In this document: positions 61,260-64,000 of the stretch, piece after piece
How positions within the stretch are numbered: position 1 is the first letter of the stretch
How the letters are laid out: each line of letters starts with the position of its first letter
Translations under genes and position numbers: made by a program
The notes under the pieces: generated by a model
Seen by the model: the letters and a program-made list of their open reading frames with translations, nothing else
Told to the model about the DNA's origin: nothing
Databases searched by the model: none
Assembly (NCBI RefSeq): GCF_000020365.1
Contig: NC_012108.1
Coordinates: 3,410,001 to 3,474,000, forward strand
DNA: 64,000 nt
Reading direction: 5' to 3'
From: Desulforapulum autotrophicum HRM2
GTDB taxonomy: Bacteria > Desulfobacterota > Desulfobacteria > Desulfobacterales > Desulfobacteraceae

Positions 61260-62603
61260 TCAATTGTTCTCATTTCCACGGGACCATTCGGGATTGGTCT
61301 GGGCACCATCCATCAAAAAAAGGCGCCGCTGTTCGCCACCGGTTGCTGTCATCACATAAATCCGTGCAACACCCTCACGGGTTGAGGTAAACGCGATCAG
61401 ACCTGCATCCGGAGACCAACAGGGATCTTCATTATCCCCGGTACTGCTGGTAAGTTGCACCACACCAGATCCGTCAATCCCAACAACATATATATTAATT
61501 TCTCCATTGGCGATACCCACGTATGCTATTTTATCACCATCTGGAGACCAGGCAGGAGACGTGTTGTAGCGCCCTGTAAAGGTCAGGCGTCGAACCGTAT
61601 CACTCTCCATATCCTGAATGTAAACCTGGGGAGTTCCAGCCCTTTTGGAGACAAAGGCCATTTTCTTCCCATCAGGTGAAAAACAAGGGGAGACATCAAT
61701 CCCCCAGCTGTTTGTTAATTTTTTAATAATTCTCCCCTTTCCGGTCAACAGATAAATTTCCTGATCATTTTCAAAACTCAGGGCTGCAGCCAGGGAAAAT
61801 TGACCGGGTATCCAGGCCGGTGTAATGTTCATCCCTTTAAAATTAACCACGGCCCCTCTGTTCTGGATCAGATTCTTTATGTAAATATCTGGGTTCCCAC
61901 CGGCATAGGAGGTATAGGCGAGCCACTGGCCGTCGGAAGACCAGGCAGGTGAAATGGAAATGCTGTTCAAACGGGTAACCTGTCGCGAATTGTGCCCATC
62001 AAACTCTGCGACAAAAATCTCCTTGTTTTTTCCCTTGGTGGAAACAAAGGCCAGGCGACTGGAGAATACGCCCCATTTACCGGTGAGATGAAAGGAAATT
62101 TCACTGCAAAAACGATGGATCATCCGCCTCAGGTCATTGACCTTACCCGTGTAAACCTTTCCCACGACAAGACGTTCGGTAAAAGGATCAAAGAGCCTCA
62201 TCTTAAGCTCAAGGTCACCGCCCGACTCGACAATACCACAGGTCACAACAAGCTCAGACCCGATGACGGTCCAGTTTTTAAAGTTGAGATCCGTTCGGGT
62301 AATTCCCTTTGTCGCTGGATTTTCAATATAGGACAATGGGTCAAGAATAGTCATATAGCCGGTAAACTCAAGGTCACTGACAAGAATTTCCCTTGCCTCA
62401 CCGGCAAGGCGATCCTCAACAGCCCCACCCGTAAGGGGTTTGAACAAAGGTACGGCAACGGGAATCTTCCTGAGAAAGGGATCACTGATGTTGAGATAAA
62501 CCTGCTGAGCCCAACTTCCGGCGGCCTGCCCAAACACAAGAAAGGCAAGCACAACATAAAAGATAGGAGAAATCACCCTTGACAGTTGTCTTTTTTTATC
62601 CAT
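61260..62603 (-). CDS. tolB: Tol-Pal translocation protein TolB
   Basis: This 447-residue periplasmic protein has a signal peptide, an N-terminal domain (YLNISDPFLRKIPVAVP) and a six-bladed beta-propeller with repeats like SPAWSSDGQWLAYTSYAGG, SPCFSPDGKKMAFVSKRAG, SPAWSPDGDKIAYVG and DPCWSPDAGLIAFTSTREG. It starts 7 bases after the tolA gene stop and overlaps pal's leader region. Confidence 0.96.
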   Translation of the reverse strand: MDKKRQLSRVISPIFYVVLAFLVFGQAAGSWAQQVYLNISDPFLRKIPVAVPLFKPLTGGAVEDRLAGEAREILVSDLEFTGYMTILDPLSYIENPATKGITRTDLNFKNWTVIGSELVVTCGIVESGGDLELKMRLFDPFTERLVVGKVYTGKVNDLRRMIHRFCSEISFHLTGKWGVFSSRLAFVSTKGKNKEIFVAEFDGHNSRQVTRLNSISISPAWSSDGQWLAYTSYAGGNPDIYIKNLIQNRGAVVNFKGMNITPAWIPGQFSLAAALSFENDQEIYLLTGKGRIIKKLTNSWGIDVSPCFSPDGKKMAFVSKRAGTPQVYIQDMESDTVRRLTFTGRYNTSPAWSPDGDKIAYVGIANGEINIYVVGIDGSGVVQLTSSTGDNEDPCWSPDAGLIAFTSTREGVARIYVMTATGGEQRRLFLMDGAQTNPEWSRGNENN

Positions 62604-62610
62604 GGAATAT

Positions 62611-63585
62611 TTATTTCAACCCTGAAGGAGTAAATTGAAGGCCGAGATCATAGGTAACATACCCCTTTGGAAGCGGCGGTAAAGGGTTTGATTTTTTAAC
62701 CGCTTTCAGGGCTGACTCATCAAGATAGCGATTCCCGGACCGGGTCTCAAACCACACATCCCTGATCTGCCCGTTCTGTAAAATTTTGATCAGCACCACT
62801 GCCCGAATTCCTTGTTCGGCATTTGCAAGCCGCTCATTAAAGGCCCAGTTCTGACGGATTCTATACATCAACTCAACATTGTAGAGATCAATTGCCGTTA
62901 ACTCTGTTTTATCACCCTTTGCGCCAGCACCGGTCACACCGGTCACACCGGTTACACCAGTCACACCTGTCACAGGCCTTGAACCGGCCTGGGCTTCAAC
63001 TGCCTTCTCAAGCCTTGAAAAGGCCCGTTCAAGGGTGTTGTCGGCCGAAGGTGTCGATGTTTCCACTTTTTTCGCAATGGATTTTCTGGCACTTTCCATT
63101 ACTTTGTCCGCCTTAAATGTCTTTTTCTTTAACGCAAGTTTCCGGTCGGGTTCAGCTGCCTGGACGGGTTCTGGAGCCTTTACCGGTTCAGTGATTTTTT
63201 CTGCAACGCTTTCGGGTTCTGGGGGGTGAACAACACGCTCCGGGACAGTCACTGTCTGCTTTACAGGCGTTTTAACTGCTGCTGGCTTGGGTGGCGGTTG
63301 AATCACCGGTTCTTCCTTGACGTCGGCTTCCACAGCATCCCCCAGGGTGGCTGAGACTTCGCCGGGCAGGGACAGGGAGACAAGATCCACCTGAATGACC
63401 AGTGGCAAGACCCGTTTTGGAGGGATGCTCTGGACGAAAAACAGACCCCATGCAAGGGCAATATGCACAAGCACAGAGCACAGGCAGAGAGTGAGGCCCC
63501 AGACGCCTCTAAAACCAGACTCGTCCGAACCCGAACTCAGACGATCAGCTCCCTGGGGACTGGATGATGGGTAAAAAGCATCCAT
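62611..63585 (-). CDS. tolA: TolA/TonB-family energy-transducing protein
   Basis: This protein of about 324 residues has a cytoplasmic start, one membrane span (GLTLCLCSVLVHIALAWGLFF) and a long Pro/Lys/Glu-rich linker (KPAAVKTPVKQTVTVPERVV). A run of five VTG units follows, then a C-terminal TonB/TolA domain (YRIRQNWAFNERLANAEQG, then RDVWFETRSGNRYLDESALK). It spans the periplasm between TolQR and TolB/Pal. I chose the ATG at 63585; a TTG three codons earlier is possible. Confidence 0.92.
   Translation of the reverse strand: MDAFYPSSSPQGADRLSSGSDESGFRGVWGLTLCLCSVLVHIALAWGLFFVQSIPPKRVLPLVIQVDLVSLSLPGEVSATLGDAVEADVKEEPVIQPPPKPAAVKTPVKQTVTVPERVVHPPEPESVAEKITEPVKAPEPVQAAEPDRKLALKKKTFKADKVMESARKSIAKKVETSTPSADNTLERAFSRLEKAVEAQAGSRPVTGVTGVTGVTGVTGAGAKGDKTELTAIDLYNVELMYRIRQNWAFNERLANAEQGIRAVVLIKILQNGQIRDVWFETRSGNRYLDESALKAVKKSNPLPPLPKGYVTYDLGLQFTPSGLK
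62930..62974 (-). repeat. Nine-base tandem repeat coding (VTG)5 in tolA
   Basis: Five near-identical nine-base units of the type GTGACCGGT encode five VTG triplets in the TolA linker. Copy changes would keep the frame and alter only linker length. Confidence 0.85.
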
Positions 63586-63594
63586 TTCAGCCAA

Positions 63595-64000
63595 TCAGGA
63601 CTTATCTTCCGCAGGAAGTGTAATCAGGCCCAGGGTTGTCACCCCCGCAAGGCGTACCCGGGACATGACATTGACTACCACCCCGTAGGGGACCTCCCGG
63701 TCAGCCTTCAGGAGAACTCCCCTGTTTTCAACGTTGCCAAAGATGGCTCTGAGCTTCTCGGTAAGGTTTGTCACATCTGCAACCTGGTCGTTGATAAAAA
63801 CCTGGCCGTCGACCTTAATGGAGATCACCAGGGACTCTTCTTCCTTGGCAAGGGGGGTGGAACTCACCTGGGGAAGGTTCACATCAACCCCCTGGACCAT
63901 CATGGGAGCCGTGACCATAAAAATGATAAGTAAAACCAGCATGACATCAACAAAGGGAGTAACGTTGATCTCGCCCATGAGCTGGTCATTGCCGAAACTG
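63595..64000 (-). CDS. tolR: TolR/ExbD-family protein (partial, 5' end beyond the right edge)
   Basis: The frame stays open to the window edge and reads FGNDQLMGEINVTPFVDVML and LLIIFMVTAPM, the standard N-terminal membrane region of TolR/ExbD with the conserved Asp in the span. The periplasmic part (VNLPQVSSTPLAKEEES, LRAIFGNVENRGVLLKADREVPYGVVV) is typical. The first few residues lie outside the window, so the internal ATG at 63978 is not the true start. It is coupled to tolA, and tolQ is expected just beyond the edge. Confidence 0.95.
   Translation of the reverse strand, partial: SFGNDQLMGEINVTPFVDVMLVLLIIFMVTAPMMVQGVDVNLPQVSSTPLAKEEESLVISIKVDGQVFINDQVADVTNLTEKLRAIFGNVENRGVLLKADREVPYGVVVNVMSRVRLAGVTTLGLITLPAEDKS

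Noticed and set aside
1-64000. CRISPR arrays, tRNA and rRNA genes
   Set aside because: No regularly spaced repeats, cloverleaf sequences or rRNA-like conserved blocks were noticed; a dedicated search (tRNAscan, Infernal) was not possible.

Overview
This window looks like chromosome from a Gram-negative, anaerobic, sulfate-reducer-like member of the Desulfobacterota (formerly Deltaproteobacteria; Desulfobacteraceae-like). The evidence is an outer-membrane gene set (Tol-Pal, secretin, TonB-dependent receptor, many lipoproteins), a tetraheme cytochrome, a probable selenocysteine codon, an archaeal-type short Psd and the neighbourhood style greA-rpoZ-ttcA-folE2. The exact species is an inference. 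I saw no rRNA, tRNA, CRISPR array or intact insertion sequence.

Layout. 1-5.7 kb: two SAM methyltransferases, an O-antigen-type ABC exporter (wzt, wzm) and a GT39-type membrane glycosyltransferase. 5.7-14.2 kb: exported proteins, namely an unknown secreted protein, a UshA-like/tetraheme cytochrome interrupted by an in-frame TGA, a large transglutaminase-like protein, a lipoprotein, a probable abundant surface protein with its own terminator, and a protein with two CAP domains. 14.4-20.2 kb: a sensing and uptake module of ABC-type binding protein, histidine kinase, NtrC-type regulator and TonB-dependent receptor. 20.3-36.8 kb: a type II secretion locus (E-F-G-H and I-J-K-L-M-C-D) split by about 5.6 kb that carries two membrane-protein genes, a probable frameshifted small gene, a decayed gene and a dispersed repeat. 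36.9-40.1 kb: a membrane spermidine-synthase-like protein with a DUF350 protein and a lipoprotein. 40.3-54.9 kb: housekeeping genes (M18 aminopeptidase, DacB, FolE2, TtcA-like, RpoZ, GreA, Psd, TsaB, Lon, prepilin peptidase, CheX-like, HU, PilZ, exonuclease I, RpsI, RplM). 55-64 kb: bactofilin, a membrane protein, an L,D-transpeptidase, RuvB-A-C and the Tol-Pal operon, cut at the right edge inside tolR.

The most notable observation is at 6423-7808. The conserved N-terminus of a UshA-like domain reads in frame through a TGA placed right after Cys-Gly, in the context C-G-TGA-G-G. A stem-loop follows immediately, placed like a bacterial SECIS element. A signal peptide with a good ribosome binding site lies upstream in the same frame, and four CxxCH heme motifs lie downstream. 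I read this as one exported selenoprotein cytochrome whose metallophosphatase metal ligands have degenerated. An ordinary ORF caller would truncate it to a TTG-started fragment.

How the genes may work together: most of the window builds or supplies the cell envelope. The type II secretion system, whose pseudopilins would be processed by the prepilin peptidase at 49.9 kb, could export the large secreted proteins. The ABC exporter and glycosyltransferase decorate the surface, and Tol-Pal, the L,D-transpeptidase, DacB and bactofilin maintain the envelope.
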